Assembly (NCBI RefSeq): GCF_004827385.1 | Contig: NZ_SRXN01000033.1 | Location: 1-64,000 of the forward strand | Origin: Ensifer sp. MPMI2T | GTDB taxonomy: Bacteria; Pseudomonadota; Alphaproteobacteria; Rhizobiales; Rhizobiaceae | Reading direction: 5' to 3' | Length of the DNA stretch: 64,000 nucleotides | Shown here: positions 18,332 through 26,867 of the stretch, piece after piece | Layout: each line of letters starts with the position of its first letter | Numbering within the stretch: position 1 is the first letter of the stretch | Notes under the pieces: generated by a model | Told to the model about the DNA's origin: nothing | Database searches by the model: none | Seen by the model: the letters and a program-made list of their open reading frames with translations, nothing else | Position numbers and translations under genes: made by a program

Positions 18332-18919
18332 ATGAGTATGTGGCTAACAAAGGATTCCCTAGTTGCGCTGGACCCGGACACGCGCGCATTCACCCTAGTG
18401 GGTGGGTTCATGGGCTTCTTCGCCTTGTTGGAAGTAGGGATCAACGAAGCCGTAAGCAATGTCCTGGAAATCAAGGGGATTCGGTCAGCCATCGTCACCC
18501 GAAACATGTCCTTCGATGACAAGATTAAGACCCTTCGGGCCCTCGTCGACGCTTTCATTCACGACAAGGAGCAAGTTAGGGCTTTCGATGATTTGGCTAA
18601 ACGCGCCAGAAAGTGCGGCGAGACCAGGAATATAGTCGCGCACACCCCCTTTCGCCGCAGCCCCAACTCTGACGGCGTTGAGTTCTTCGCCACGTCTGCA
18701 AATGCTAAGTTCAAGTATCTTGAGATGGATTGGCCGATCGACGAATTCCTTCGGCAGATAGAGAACATCAATGAAATAGACAACGGGTTGCGCTCAATCG
18801 GAACCCGAATGTCGATACAGCGGATCGCGCAAGCTCTCCTAGAAGGGCCAGCTCCAAATCAAGCAAGCGAAAAAGCCTTTGGCGGCCTCTTTGGATTGGG
18901 CAAGCTACTCGAAGACTAG
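18332..18919 (+). CDS. HEPN-motif protein, possible element cargo
   Basis: A 195-aa protein, helical throughout, with R99-N-I-V-A-H104 fitting the Rx4-6H signature of HEPN RNase domains, preceded by a long helix FDDLAKRARKCGETR. HEPN proteins are frequent in toxin and abortive-infection systems. Here the assignment rests on motif and fold-like pattern only. Unlike the early genes it has its own spacer on both sides (93 and 135 bp) and appears less GC-rich, which fits an independently expressed cargo gene. Confidence 0.55.
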   Translation: MSMWLTKDSLVALDPDTRAFTLVGGFMGFFALLEVGINEAVSNVLEIKGIRSAIVTRNMSFDDKIKTLRALVDAFIHDKEQVRAFDDLAKRARKCGETRNIVAHTPFRRSPNSDGVEFFATSANAKFKYLEMDWPIDEFLRQIENINEIDNGLRSIGTRMSIQRIAQALLEGPAPNQASEKAFGGLFGLGKLLED

Positions 18920-19054
18920 GGGGGGAAACGCAAAGCCTCAAATCCGGCCGCTATTCCTCCAGCATCATTGCAATATCAAAGACTTAACAATCACTACGAC
19001 CGTTGACATTTGATGCGGCCGTGAGAATATCCAGCAAGGCGGAGGGGAAAAGCC

Positions 19055-19729
19055 ATGCTGCGATATGTCATCTACACTCGCGTATCGACCGAGGATCAAG
19101 GCAGGTCCGGGCTCGGGCTGGAGGCCCAAGAGCGGGACATCGGAATCTTCCTCGATCGGTTTAGCGCCGTCCCTTATGAGATCATCGGACGGTTTCAGGA
19201 TCTCGGCAGCGGTGCCAACAACGGCCGGCCGGAACTGACGAAGGCCCTCGCCCTGGTACGCAAGACGGGTGCCGAGCTATTGGTCGCCAAGCTCGATCGG
19301 CTAAGCCGTAGGGTCAGCTTCATCGCCACGCTCATGGACGATCCGAAGGTGAAGCTGCGCGTCGCCCAGATGCCACAAGCCGATAAGTTTCAACTGCATA
19401 TCTATGCCGCCCTGGCAGAGCAGGAGCGCAGCTTCATCAGCGAGCGCACGAAAGCAGCCCTCCACGCGGCCAAGGAGAGGGGCGTGAAGCTCGGGGGCAT
19501 GCGGGATGCCACCATGAAGCGGAACGTCGCCATACAGGCCAAGGCAGATGCTGAAGCGGCCAAGGTGATGAAGCTGATTGCCCCGATGAAGGAAGCCGGC
19601 GCCTCCCTATCCCACATCGCCCGGACCCTCGACGAAATGGGGATTGCCACGTCCCGCGGGGGCAAGTGGACCGCGATGCAGGTGTCCCGCGTGATCTCCC
19701 GAAGTGGCCCGCAGGAGGGTCTAGGATAG
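19055..19729 (+). CDS. Small serine recombinase (resolvase/invertase family)
   Basis: A 224-aa serine recombinase. The catalytic serine is S11 in YTRVSTEDQ, with LDRLSR near residue 90 and the long-helix motif AEQERSFISERTKAAL. A C-terminal HTH-like region (ASLSHIARTLDEMGIATSRG) binds DNA. Its role (resolution, inversion or a second integration function) is unknown, and no inverted crossover pair was seen beside it. The presence of both serine and tyrosine recombinases in one 15-kb element is notable. Confidence 0.92.
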   Translation: MLRYVIYTRVSTEDQGRSGLGLEAQERDIGIFLDRFSAVPYEIIGRFQDLGSGANNGRPELTKALALVRKTGAELLVAKLDRLSRRVSFIATLMDDPKVKLRVAQMPQADKFQLHIYAALAEQERSFISERTKAALHAAKERGVKLGGMRDATMKRNVAIQAKADAEAAKVMKLIAPMKEAGASLSHIARTLDEMGIATSRGGKWTAMQVSRVISRSGPQEGLG

Positions 19730-19753
19730 GTCTCCGGTTCGTTGAATACACCC

Positions 19754-19775
19754 TAGATATGGGGTAGATATGGGT
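19754..19775 (+). repeat. Tandem 11-mer upstream of the terminase genes
   Basis: TAGATATGGGG followed directly by TAGATATGGGT. It lies 65 bp before the small-terminase-like gene, a position where packaging recognition sites often occur; no function shown. Confidence 0.45.
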
Positions 19776-19839
19776 TGCATCTGACAAGATGCAGTTGTGG
19801 CCGTCGAGATGACGCCCATGGCCCTTAGAAGGATCTATT

Positions 19840-20193
19840 ATGCGCTCACTAGGCCCCCATAGCCGGCCGAATGTGCTGGCGAAGCTGGACGGACGCAGGC
19901 GGGAAGCACGCCTTATGCAAAACGTCCGGGATGAGCTCACCCGACACGTCGGCGGCAAGCCCACAGCACCCCAGAAGGCGTTGATCGAACGCGCGGCATG
20001 GCTAAGCCTGCATTGCGCTCTGATGGATGCCAAGCTGCTGGAGGGTGAAGGCCCTCTCTCCGAACGCGATAGCCGGGAATATCTGGCCTGGTCGAATAGC
20101 CTTACCCGTTGCCTGCGTTCGCTCGGGATGGGGGAAGCGCCGGCCAAGCCCCGTGAGTCCCTGGCTGACCTTCTGGCGGGGCAGGCTGCATGA
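19840..20193 (+). CDS. Small terminase-subunit-like protein
   Basis: A 117-aa helical protein (ARLMQNVRDELTRHVGGKPTAPQKALIERAAWLSL). Size, helical content and coupling (4-nt overlap) to the large terminase suggest the small subunit that recognises DNA for packaging. Sequence similarity to a named family is not certain. Confidence 0.6.
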   Translation: MRSLGPHSRPNVLAKLDGRRREARLMQNVRDELTRHVGGKPTAPQKALIERAAWLSLHCALMDAKLLEGEGPLSERDSREYLAWSNSLTRCLRSLGMGEAPAKPRESLADLLAGQAA

Positions 20194-21593
20194 ACATCCT
20201 CGAGGCTTGCCAGCATCCGAAGATCTTTGCGCCCTGGTTCAAGAAACCGGAGACGTACGGCGCGTGGCAGGCCTTCCTTGCAGCCCTGTTTGGCTTGCCG
20301 ATGGATGACGAGCAGCTAGAGCTATACCGCCATCATACCGGCCGGAAAGAGCCTCCTGGAGAGGCCCAGCGCGAGGCGTGGATGGTAATCGGGCGCCGTG
20401 GGGGCAAGTCCTTCCACATGGCGCTTATTGCGGTCTACCTGGCCTGCTTCTTCGACTATCGGGAATACCTTGCCCCTGGTGAGCGTGCGACGGTCCTTGT
20501 GATCGCCACCGATCGCCGCCAGGCGCGCGTTATCCTTCGCTATGTCCGGGCCATGCTCGACAACATCGCCGTGCTCAAAGACATGGTTGAGCGGGACACG
20601 GCCGATTCCTTCGATCTCAACAACTTCACGACCATCGAAGTCGGTACGGCTTCCTTCCGGTCGACGCGTGGCTACACCTACGCCGCCGTTCTATGCGACG
20701 AGCTCGCCTTCTGGAGGACGGATGATGCGGCAGAACCGGATTATGCGATCCTGGATGCCATCCGGCCGGGAATGGCTTCTATCCCCACCTCAATGCTGCT
20801 GTGCGCCTCGTCACCTCACGCGCGCCGCGGTGCCCTCTGGGATGCCTTCAAGCGATACTTCGGCAAGGACGATGCGCCTCTGGTCTGGAAGGCCACGACC
20901 AGGGAAATGAACCCCACCATTTCGCAGTCGGTCGTCGACCGTGCGCTCGAGCGTGATCATGCATCGGCCATGGCGGAATACGGCGCCGAGTTCAGGGCAG
21001 ATATCGAGGATTTCGTGAGCATCGAAGTCGTCGAGGCCTGCGTCTCGCGTGGGGTTTACGAACGGCCGCCGGTTTCGAACATCCGCTATTGTGCATTCGT
21101 CGACCCAAGCGGCGGCAGCAACGACTCCATGACGTTGGCAATCGGCCACAGCGAGGGCGAGCGCGTCATCCTCGACTGTGTGCGCGAACGCAAACCGCCT
21201 TTCTCGCCCGAAAGTGTCGTCGCCGAATTCGCCGACACCTTGGCGAAATACCGTGTCCGGGAAGTGGAAGGCGACCGTTATGCCGGCGAGTGGGCCCGAG
21301 AGCCGTTCCGCAAGAAGGGCATCGCCTACAAGCTTTCCGATAAGCCGCGGTCGGATCTCTATCGCGACCTTTTGCCGATGCTGAACAGCGGGACGGCCGA
21401 CCTTCTCGATTCCGATCGGCTCGTCAATCAGATCGTCGGGCTCGAGCGACGCGTGAGCCGCGGCGGCAAGGAATCCATCGATCACGCACCAGGCGGTCAC
21501 GACGACTTGGCCAACGCAGTCGCGGGCGTGCTGAACGCATCGGCCGTGACAAGACGCGTCGGTCACGAAGTCGAGATCACCGGGTTTTACTAA
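20190..21593 (+). CDS. terL: Phage terminase large subunit
   Basis: A 467-aa packaging motor. The ATPase part has an adenine/Walker A motif GRRGGKS near residue 70 and Walker B AVLCDELAFW near 170. The nuclease part has the RNase H-like acidic motif FVDPSGGSND near 308 and a late HDDLANAVAG near 440. Both activities look intact. It normally docks on the portal of a prohead, but no portal or capsid gene follows. Confidence 0.93.
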   Translation: MNILEACQHPKIFAPWFKKPETYGAWQAFLAALFGLPMDDEQLELYRHHTGRKEPPGEAQREAWMVIGRRGGKSFHMALIAVYLACFFDYREYLAPGERATVLVIATDRRQARVILRYVRAMLDNIAVLKDMVERDTADSFDLNNFTTIEVGTASFRSTRGYTYAAVLCDELAFWRTDDAAEPDYAILDAIRPGMASIPTSMLLCASSPHARRGALWDAFKRYFGKDDAPLVWKATTREMNPTISQSVVDRALERDHASAMAEYGAEFRADIEDFVSIEVVEACVSRGVYERPPVSNIRYCAFVDPSGGSNDSMTLAIGHSEGERVILDCVRERKPPFSPESVVAEFADTLAKYRVREVEGDRYAGEWAREPFRKKGIAYKLSDKPRSDLYRDLLPMLNSGTADLLDSDRLVNQIVGLERRVSRGGKESIDHAPGGHDDLANAVAGVLNASAVTRRVGHEVEITGFY

Positions 21594-21605
21594 GGAGCAC
21601 TCCCG

Positions 21606-22415
21606 ATGAATTTTCAGCAAAACCTCGAGGCTCGGTTCAAGACGGCGTGGCTCAACAACGCCCGCTTGTTGCCCTACCATCTCACCCTTAGCGGTGCATT
21701 CGAGGTATCCGATAAGATCACGAAGAAGCGCAACGAGCTGAATGCCAAAGGCACACTCAGCGCCAAGGGCCTCGACGAGGCCATGCGGGAGTTCGTGACC
21801 AAGGAATGCATACCGGATCTTGCTCGCTCTCGGTGCAAGCTCGAGGCTTCGGCCGAGGATGTGGCGGCGAAGCGGCAGGCGCTGACGATTCCCAAGCCCG
21901 ACAAGAGTGATGTTGCCGGTGCCCTGCTTCGCCAGGAGCTCAGAGCCCATCTTCGCGGCATGCCTATGGGCGATCGTGCCGCCCTTCTGTTGCGTGATCC
22001 CGACGCGGCAACTATCGCCGCCGTGTTCGAGGCGCCCAATTATCTGAGCGGAATTGACGAGAAGCTTCGAGTCGAGCTGGAGGCCCGTATCGTGGCCGCC
22101 GCGCATCCCCAAGAACTCCAGGCTGTCGAGGACGAGCGCGAATGCATCAACCTCGCAAACATCGCGATCAATCATGCGGTCGACACGATCAAGAAGGCCA
22201 CCGGCTACGACCATGGCGGTAAGGCGTTCGACGAGTTCATGACCAAGGCATCGGCGCCGATCGAAGCCGAATTCGCAAAAAAGGGCACGCCACCCGCTCG
22301 GAACGTCGAGGACATGGTCGCGATCTACAAGTCCATGAACAAGGATGATCAGGAGGAATTCGTCTATCGCTGGGCGAAGGGCGATCTTGATCCACCCAAG
22401 CAGGAAGCGGCCTAA
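21606..22415 (+). CDS. Phage-element hypothetical protein
   Basis: A 269-aa protein, mainly helical and charged, with no recognised family. It sits 12 bp after terL, where a portal gene would normally be, but at 269 aa and without portal-like features it is not a typical portal. The C-terminal half has VEDMVAIYKSMNKDDQEEFVYRWAKG. A ribosome site AAGGAG precedes the ATG. Confidence 0.65.
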   Translation: MNFQQNLEARFKTAWLNNARLLPYHLTLSGAFEVSDKITKKRNELNAKGTLSAKGLDEAMREFVTKECIPDLARSRCKLEASAEDVAAKRQALTIPKPDKSDVAGALLRQELRAHLRGMPMGDRAALLLRDPDAATIAAVFEAPNYLSGIDEKLRVELEARIVAAAHPQELQAVEDERECINLANIAINHAVDTIKKATGYDHGGKAFDEFMTKASAPIEAEFAKKGTPPARNVEDMVAIYKSMNKDDQEEFVYRWAKGDLDPPKQEAA

Positions 22416-22427
22416 GGAGCAAAAACA

Positions 22428-22709
22428 ATGGCTTACGACCTTTCACAGATGAGAGCAGAAGCCGGCGCCCGCTATGCGGCGGCCGTTGATGAACTTCGCG
22501 CTGCCTACATCGATCTCGCCGGCATTGAAGCCGCCATCAACAACGGCGGCATTCCCGTGCATCCCGTGGCCACGTTCCGCGGCGATGCGGATCGCGTTCC
22601 GTGGGAGTTTCGCCATCCCAGTTTCTACCCCGAGAGCGGCGACAGTCTGCGAGATGCCTGGGCCGCGCGCCGGGATCATCTGATCGCAGACCAGGCGAAG
22701 GGCGGCTGA
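22428..22709 (+). CDS. Phage-element hypothetical protein
   Basis: A 93-aa protein: an N-terminal helix, then PVHPVATFRGDADRVPWEFRHPSFYP, rich in aromatics. No family recognised. Preceded by AAGGAG. Part of the packaging/tail operon. Confidence 0.55.
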   Translation: MAYDLSQMRAEAGARYAAAVDELRAAYIDLAGIEAAINNGGIPVHPVATFRGDADRVPWEFRHPSFYPESGDSLRDAWAARRDHLIADQAKGG

Positions 22710-22710
22710 C

Positions 22711-23007
22711 ATGGACGCTATAGCCGCCGCAGCAACGTTCCGCGACAGCATCGAAGCCTTCGGCGATGCTGCGCGCGATGAATTGACCTGCGACGGCAGC
22801 TATCGTCTTGCCCGGGCGAACATCGCCAGGCTGTACCGCACCCGGAAAACCGAGATCGAGACCATGCTCGAGGCGTATTCCCGCCGGCCGTGGCCCACCG
22901 AGCATCATTTGGGCGTTCGCGAGGTTGCCGAGAACGCCTTGGCCGTCCTCGATGTGCTTTATCGCGACTTCCGCCAGGCGCTCGCCACGTTGCACAGGAA
23001 GGGGTGA
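22711..23007 (+). CDS. Phage-element hypothetical protein
   Basis: A 98-aa helical protein (DSIEAFGDAARDELTCDGS ... VLYRDFRQALATLHRKG), 1 nt after the previous gene. It could be a head-tail or tail-chaperone component by position only; no family recognised. Confidence 0.5.
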   Translation: MDAIAAAATFRDSIEAFGDAARDELTCDGSYRLARANIARLYRTRKTEIETMLEAYSRRPWPTEHHLGVREVAENALAVLDVLYRDFRQALATLHRKG

Positions 23008-23011
23008 GACC

Positions 23012-23395
23012 ATGGCCGATGAATTTGATCTCACCGGATTGGGCGAAGAGCTGACGGACAACGAAGTCCGGATGATTGCTCAAAAGCTCGCGATGCAGGC
23101 GCTTAACGGCGTCGTCATGAAGTCGCCGGTCAAGTCTGGTCGCTTCCGCGGCAATTGGCACGCCTCGGTTGACGGGCCGGACGGCAGCGTCTCCGAAGCA
23201 GTCGACAAGTCGGGAGACGCGACGATCGCCAAGGGTGTGGCGACGATCGAGACCGCGAACTCCTACCAGGCGATCTGGATCGAAAACAATCTCCCATACG
23301 GGCCTGCGCTTGAAGGCGGACACTCGCAGCAAGCCCCCGTCGGCATGGTCGCAGTGACCATGGCCGAACTCGAAACCCAGTTCTCGCGAGGCTGA
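23012..23395 (+). CDS. HK97-gp10-like tail completion/minor tail protein
   Basis: A 127-aa protein with MKSPVKSGRFRGNWHAS in the position of the VDTGxLRxS motif of the HK97 gp10 family, and AIWIENNLPYGPALEGGHSQQAP, the usual following block. Such proteins help join head and tail. The start at 23012 (MADEFDL) is preferred; a longer frame overlaps the upstream gene. It is 1 nt from the tape measure. Confidence 0.72.
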   Translation: MADEFDLTGLGEELTDNEVRMIAQKLAMQALNGVVMKSPVKSGRFRGNWHASVDGPDGSVSEAVDKSGDATIAKGVATIETANSYQAIWIENNLPYGPALEGGHSQQAPVGMVAVTMAELETQFSRG

Positions 23396-23396
23396 T

Positions 23397-26177
23397 ATGA
23401 CCGAACGCCGGCTTAGAATCGTCATTGATCCGACCGGAGCCGAGACCGGCGGCCGTGTCGTCAAACGCACGTTGAACGAGATGTCCAACGCCGCGGCGGG
23501 CGTCAAAACCCAGCTGGGCATGGTGGCACAAGCTCAAGAGCAGATGGCGAAATCGGCTCAAGCCTCATTCATGGCCATTGCCCAGCAGCAGGACGCGCTT
23601 CGGGCGAAATTCAATCCGACCTATGCGGTGCTGTCCCGTTACAAGCAGACCGTCGAAGAGATCCGCCAGGCGCACCGCCTAGGCGCGCTGTCGGTCAACG
23701 AGATGTCGACGGCCTTGTCTCGGGAACGTCAGGCGGCCTTGTCCGCGGTACAGGCCATCAAGGGGCATACTGCAGCGGTCACCGCCGATAATGCAGCGAT
23801 GCGGGCGGCCTCGTTCCAGCGTCGTAACCTGATCTTCCAACTGAACGATGTTGCGGTGTCTCTGGCATCGGGCATGAACCCGCTCATGGTCTTTGCGCAG
23901 CAGGGAAGCCAGATCGGACAGATCTACGCTGGACAGGGCGGTGTCGCCGCGGCATTGCGAGAAACTGGCGAAATGGCCGGCCAGGCAGCATCCCGGTTCG
24001 GCCGTTGGGGACTCGTACTTGCTCCGCTTGCCCTCGGTCTCGCCAACATCAAGAGCCAGGCGGAAGACGCCCTGCGCAGTTCCGTATCGTGGGGCGAAGT
24101 CGTCACCGCCACCTTCCAGACGATCTGGGAAGGTCTGCGCGACACCTTTGGGCCTGCAGTGTCGACACTGCTTGATCCCATCTCCTATGCCTTCGACAAG
24201 CTCTCTTCTGCAGCCGTCGACATTGCCGAGCTCGTCATCAATTCCTTCCGAGCGGCCGGCGCGGATGTCGCTTTCGTTTGGGGTCAGCTTCCGAACATAG
24301 TTGGCGGTGCCTTCGTCGGCGCGGTGAACATGGCGATCGATCACCTGAACAAGCTGGTGAATGCCTCGAAGGAAGCGGTCAACGAGATCATCAACGCCTT
24401 CAACCTTATTCCCGGCGTTGACATCTCGAAGCTGGACGCGTCCGGGCAGGCAATCTCCCGCGTTCCGAATACCTTTGCCGTCGACCTTGAGAAGGCCAAT
24501 CGGGAACATGCGGCACGCCAGCAGGCGACTATGTCCAGCCATCCTTTGCGTGAATTCGCTCAGGCTTCTATCGGACGCATTGGCACGAACCGCGCCCAAT
24601 CCCGCTTTGCTGATCTGGGCAATCTCGACTTCAGCGCGGCGACCCAGAGCGCGACGGGTCTCAGTCAGGCTGTCGGCGGCGTCAACACCGCATTGCAGCA
24701 GACGAAGTCCACCGTCATCGACGTCAACCAGCAGATGATGGACGCGCGCCGTGCCGCCTTGGGCGGGTTCGAGCAGTCGGCAAGCCAGCTTCGCACCATG
24801 AAGACGGAACTGAAGCAGGTTCAGGAAACGCTTGCGGCGGCGGCAAAGACGCCTGTTTCGGAAGTCTTCGGTCGCGACATCGGCCCTGCGTCCGGTGCGA
24901 TCGAGGCGGCAGCATCCTCCATCCAGAAGGTCTTCGCGGCGCTCAATGAGGGCCGTATGACCGCACAGACGGCCCATGAAAGCCTTGAACTGATCCGGGC
25001 ATCCCTGCACCAGCTCGGCGGCGATACCGCCTCCGTGGACCTGTTTATCGACAAGATAATCAAGGGCTACCTGCACGTCGGCAATCTGGAATCCCGCGTC
25101 AAGTCGCTATCGGCGTCGATCGCAGGCATCCCGAACCGGACGATCTCGATCGGCATCCAGCAATATACGGTCGGCACGTCGGGCGGCGGAACCAAGGGCG
25201 TCAACGTCTATGGCGGCAACGCCGATTTCAGCTATCAGCAATACAGCGTCGGCGGCAGCAAGACCGTGGGCGTATCGGCTGGCAACGGCTCCTACGGCGG
25301 GACAAAGGGCTATTACTACGACGCCCCTTATGATCTTGAGATCATCGCCGGGATGCGTGCCTCGGGCGGTCCGGTGGACGCGGGCAAGCGCTACCTCGTC
25401 GGCGAACAGGGGCCCGAGATCCTGACCATGGGCGCCGGCGGCTATGTGTCGAATGCCAATGCAACGGCGTCGCTGCTCTCCGGCGGTCGGGATACCCTGT
25501 CTCTGATCGAAGATCATCTCTACAACGCGGTTCAGGAACTCAGGATTCACACCGAGTACCTGGAGACCAACGACAACGACAACCAGACCATGATTGCATG
25601 CCTGCAGGCGCTGAAATCCGCCTCTGGTGCGTCTTATTCTGGCGGCTCGTCCTATTCCTCGTCGACGTCGCGGGGATCTTATAGCGGCTCGTCCAGATCC
25701 TCGGGGCAAAGCCACCTTGATCCGTATTCCGCCTATTACTTCAACGCGGCGCGCAACTTCGCCGGCCGCGGCGGTGGCAGATACGACCCTATCGCCGACG
25801 CCATGCTCAACGGCAATATCAGCGCATTGCGCGGCGTCAGCGGTGGCGCGACCCAAGGCATATCCAACATGCTGAGCGAGAGCGGCATGCCGTCGCTGCT
25901 CGACAGGCTGAAGCGTCAGTATGGCTTCGCAACCGGCGGGCAGATTATGCCAGGCGAGGATCAACGCGTTGAATTCTTTAAGAAGAACTCCGAACGCGTG
26001 ATCATTGTCGACGATAGCAAGGTTTCGGACGGCCGGGGCGTCCAGCAACAGCCGTCTCAGAATATGCGGCCGATCCAAATCATCAACAATTTCAGTGGTG
26101 ACGTCGGCGATGCCAGATCGCGGCAGTCCATGGAAGACCAGTTCCGCCGTGCGGTCCAACAGGCTGTTAGGAGATGA
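23397..26177 (+). CDS. Tail tape-measure protein
   Basis: A 926-aa protein, the largest of the element. Features are an N-terminal coiled-coil-like region (about 30-130), a transmembrane-like amphipathic stretch (GLVLAPLALGLANI near 205), long helical repeats with Gln/Ala, and a C-terminal Gly/Ser-rich part with GGPVDAGKRYLVGEQGPEIL, a hallmark of siphophage tape measures. It would set tail length and pass into the host envelope. No tail tube, baseplate or fibre genes are recognised around it. Its stop overlaps the next start. Confidence 0.85.
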   Translation: MTERRLRIVIDPTGAETGGRVVKRTLNEMSNAAAGVKTQLGMVAQAQEQMAKSAQASFMAIAQQQDALRAKFNPTYAVLSRYKQTVEEIRQAHRLGALSVNEMSTALSRERQAALSAVQAIKGHTAAVTADNAAMRAASFQRRNLIFQLNDVAVSLASGMNPLMVFAQQGSQIGQIYAGQGGVAAALRETGEMAGQAASRFGRWGLVLAPLALGLANIKSQAEDALRSSVSWGEVVTATFQTIWEGLRDTFGPAVSTLLDPISYAFDKLSSAAVDIAELVINSFRAAGADVAFVWGQLPNIVGGAFVGAVNMAIDHLNKLVNASKEAVNEIINAFNLIPGVDISKLDASGQAISRVPNTFAVDLEKANREHAARQQATMSSHPLREFAQASIGRIGTNRAQSRFADLGNLDFSAATQSATGLSQAVGGVNTALQQTKSTVIDVNQQMMDARRAALGGFEQSASQLRTMKTELKQVQETLAAAAKTPVSEVFGRDIGPASGAIEAAASSIQKVFAALNEGRMTAQTAHESLELIRASLHQLGGDTASVDLFIDKIIKGYLHVGNLESRVKSLSASIAGIPNRTISIGIQQYTVGTSGGGTKGVNVYGGNADFSYQQYSVGGSKTVGVSAGNGSYGGTKGYYYDAPYDLEIIAGMRASGGPVDAGKRYLVGEQGPEILTMGAGGYVSNANATASLLSGGRDTLSLIEDHLYNAVQELRIHTEYLETNDNDNQTMIACLQALKSASGASYSGGSSYSSSTSRGSYSGSSRSSGQSHLDPYSAYYFNAARNFAGRGGGRYDPIADAMLNGNISALRGVSGGATQGISNMLSESGMPSLLDRLKRQYGFATGGQIMPGEDQRVEFFKKNSERVIIVDDSKVSDGRGVQQQPSQNMRPIQIINNFSGDVGDARSRQSMEDQFRRAVQQAVRR

Positions 26178-26800
26178 CCATGTCCGAAGCGATCGTGCGC
26201 GCCCTCTGCCAGGAGTTCGGGATCGAGATCGTTCCTGCAAATGTCTCGGCAAAACCATTTCAGACTCGCGCCGTCAACACGCTGAAGCAGATACGCGATA
26301 CGCGCGGCGAGGCGCATCTGAGGCTTGTCCTCACCACCTTGGCTGAGACGAAAGGCGCACAGGCGCCGTTGGAATCCTACGTGATATGGGCCGCTTCTGA
26401 CCTCGTGACTGCCTGCTCCGAATTTATCGAACGGGACGCCAGCGCGTGGCTGGAATTGTGGGACCGTCTTCCCCTCGGGTGGATCATGTATGCGATCAGC
26501 CACTTGAGGGGCGAAACGGATCAGCGCCGCGCTCTTGCGGGTGCAATCTATGTGGACCTGTTCAGGGCGCGCCGGGAGAGCCTAACGGGCCTCAAGGCGA
26601 CGGCGGCAGCCAGCAGGCATGTGCAGATCCCGCGAGAACAGATGATCAAGTACGGGCGAGAGCTTCTTGTAGTGAAGGCGTCTCTGCCTCGCGGTCAGTG
26701 GCTCTACTGGCTGCGCAACAAGTCGGGGCTTCCCGAGCAAACTGGGCGAAAATATATCCGTCTCGCCAAGGAGGCAGACCAGGAGCGATCGGCGGCGTGA
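26174..26800 (+). CDS. Phage-element hypothetical protein
   Basis: A 208-aa protein. The C-terminal part (GQWLYWLRNKSGLPEQTGRKYIRLAK) resembles the DUF3102-like helical, probably DNA-binding, end found in phage and plasmid proteins; the rest is unassigned. It overlaps the tape-measure stop by 4 nt. A second ATG at 26180 is possible. Confidence 0.55.
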   Translation: MTMSEAIVRALCQEFGIEIVPANVSAKPFQTRAVNTLKQIRDTRGEAHLRLVLTTLAETKGAQAPLESYVIWAASDLVTACSEFIERDASAWLELWDRLPLGWIMYAISHLRGETDQRRALAGAIYVDLFRARRESLTGLKATAAASRHVQIPREQMIKYGRELLVVKASLPRGQWLYWLRNKSGLPEQTGRKYIRLAKEADQERSAA

Positions 26801-26867
26801 CACCTGTTGTCTTGATCAGATGTCCAACCCTGAATGAGTATTGCTGGCGTTCGCAAAGTATGGTTGT

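Noticed and set aside
20811-22214. 467-aa open frame on the minus strand
   Set aside because: Antisense shadow of terL and the following gene, produced by high GC. It has no family motifs, while the plus-strand proteins carry clear terminase motifs.
23679-26258. Two long minus-strand frames (465 and 383 aa)
   Set aside because: They mirror the tape-measure gene and show only Arg/Ala/Gly-biased shadow composition.
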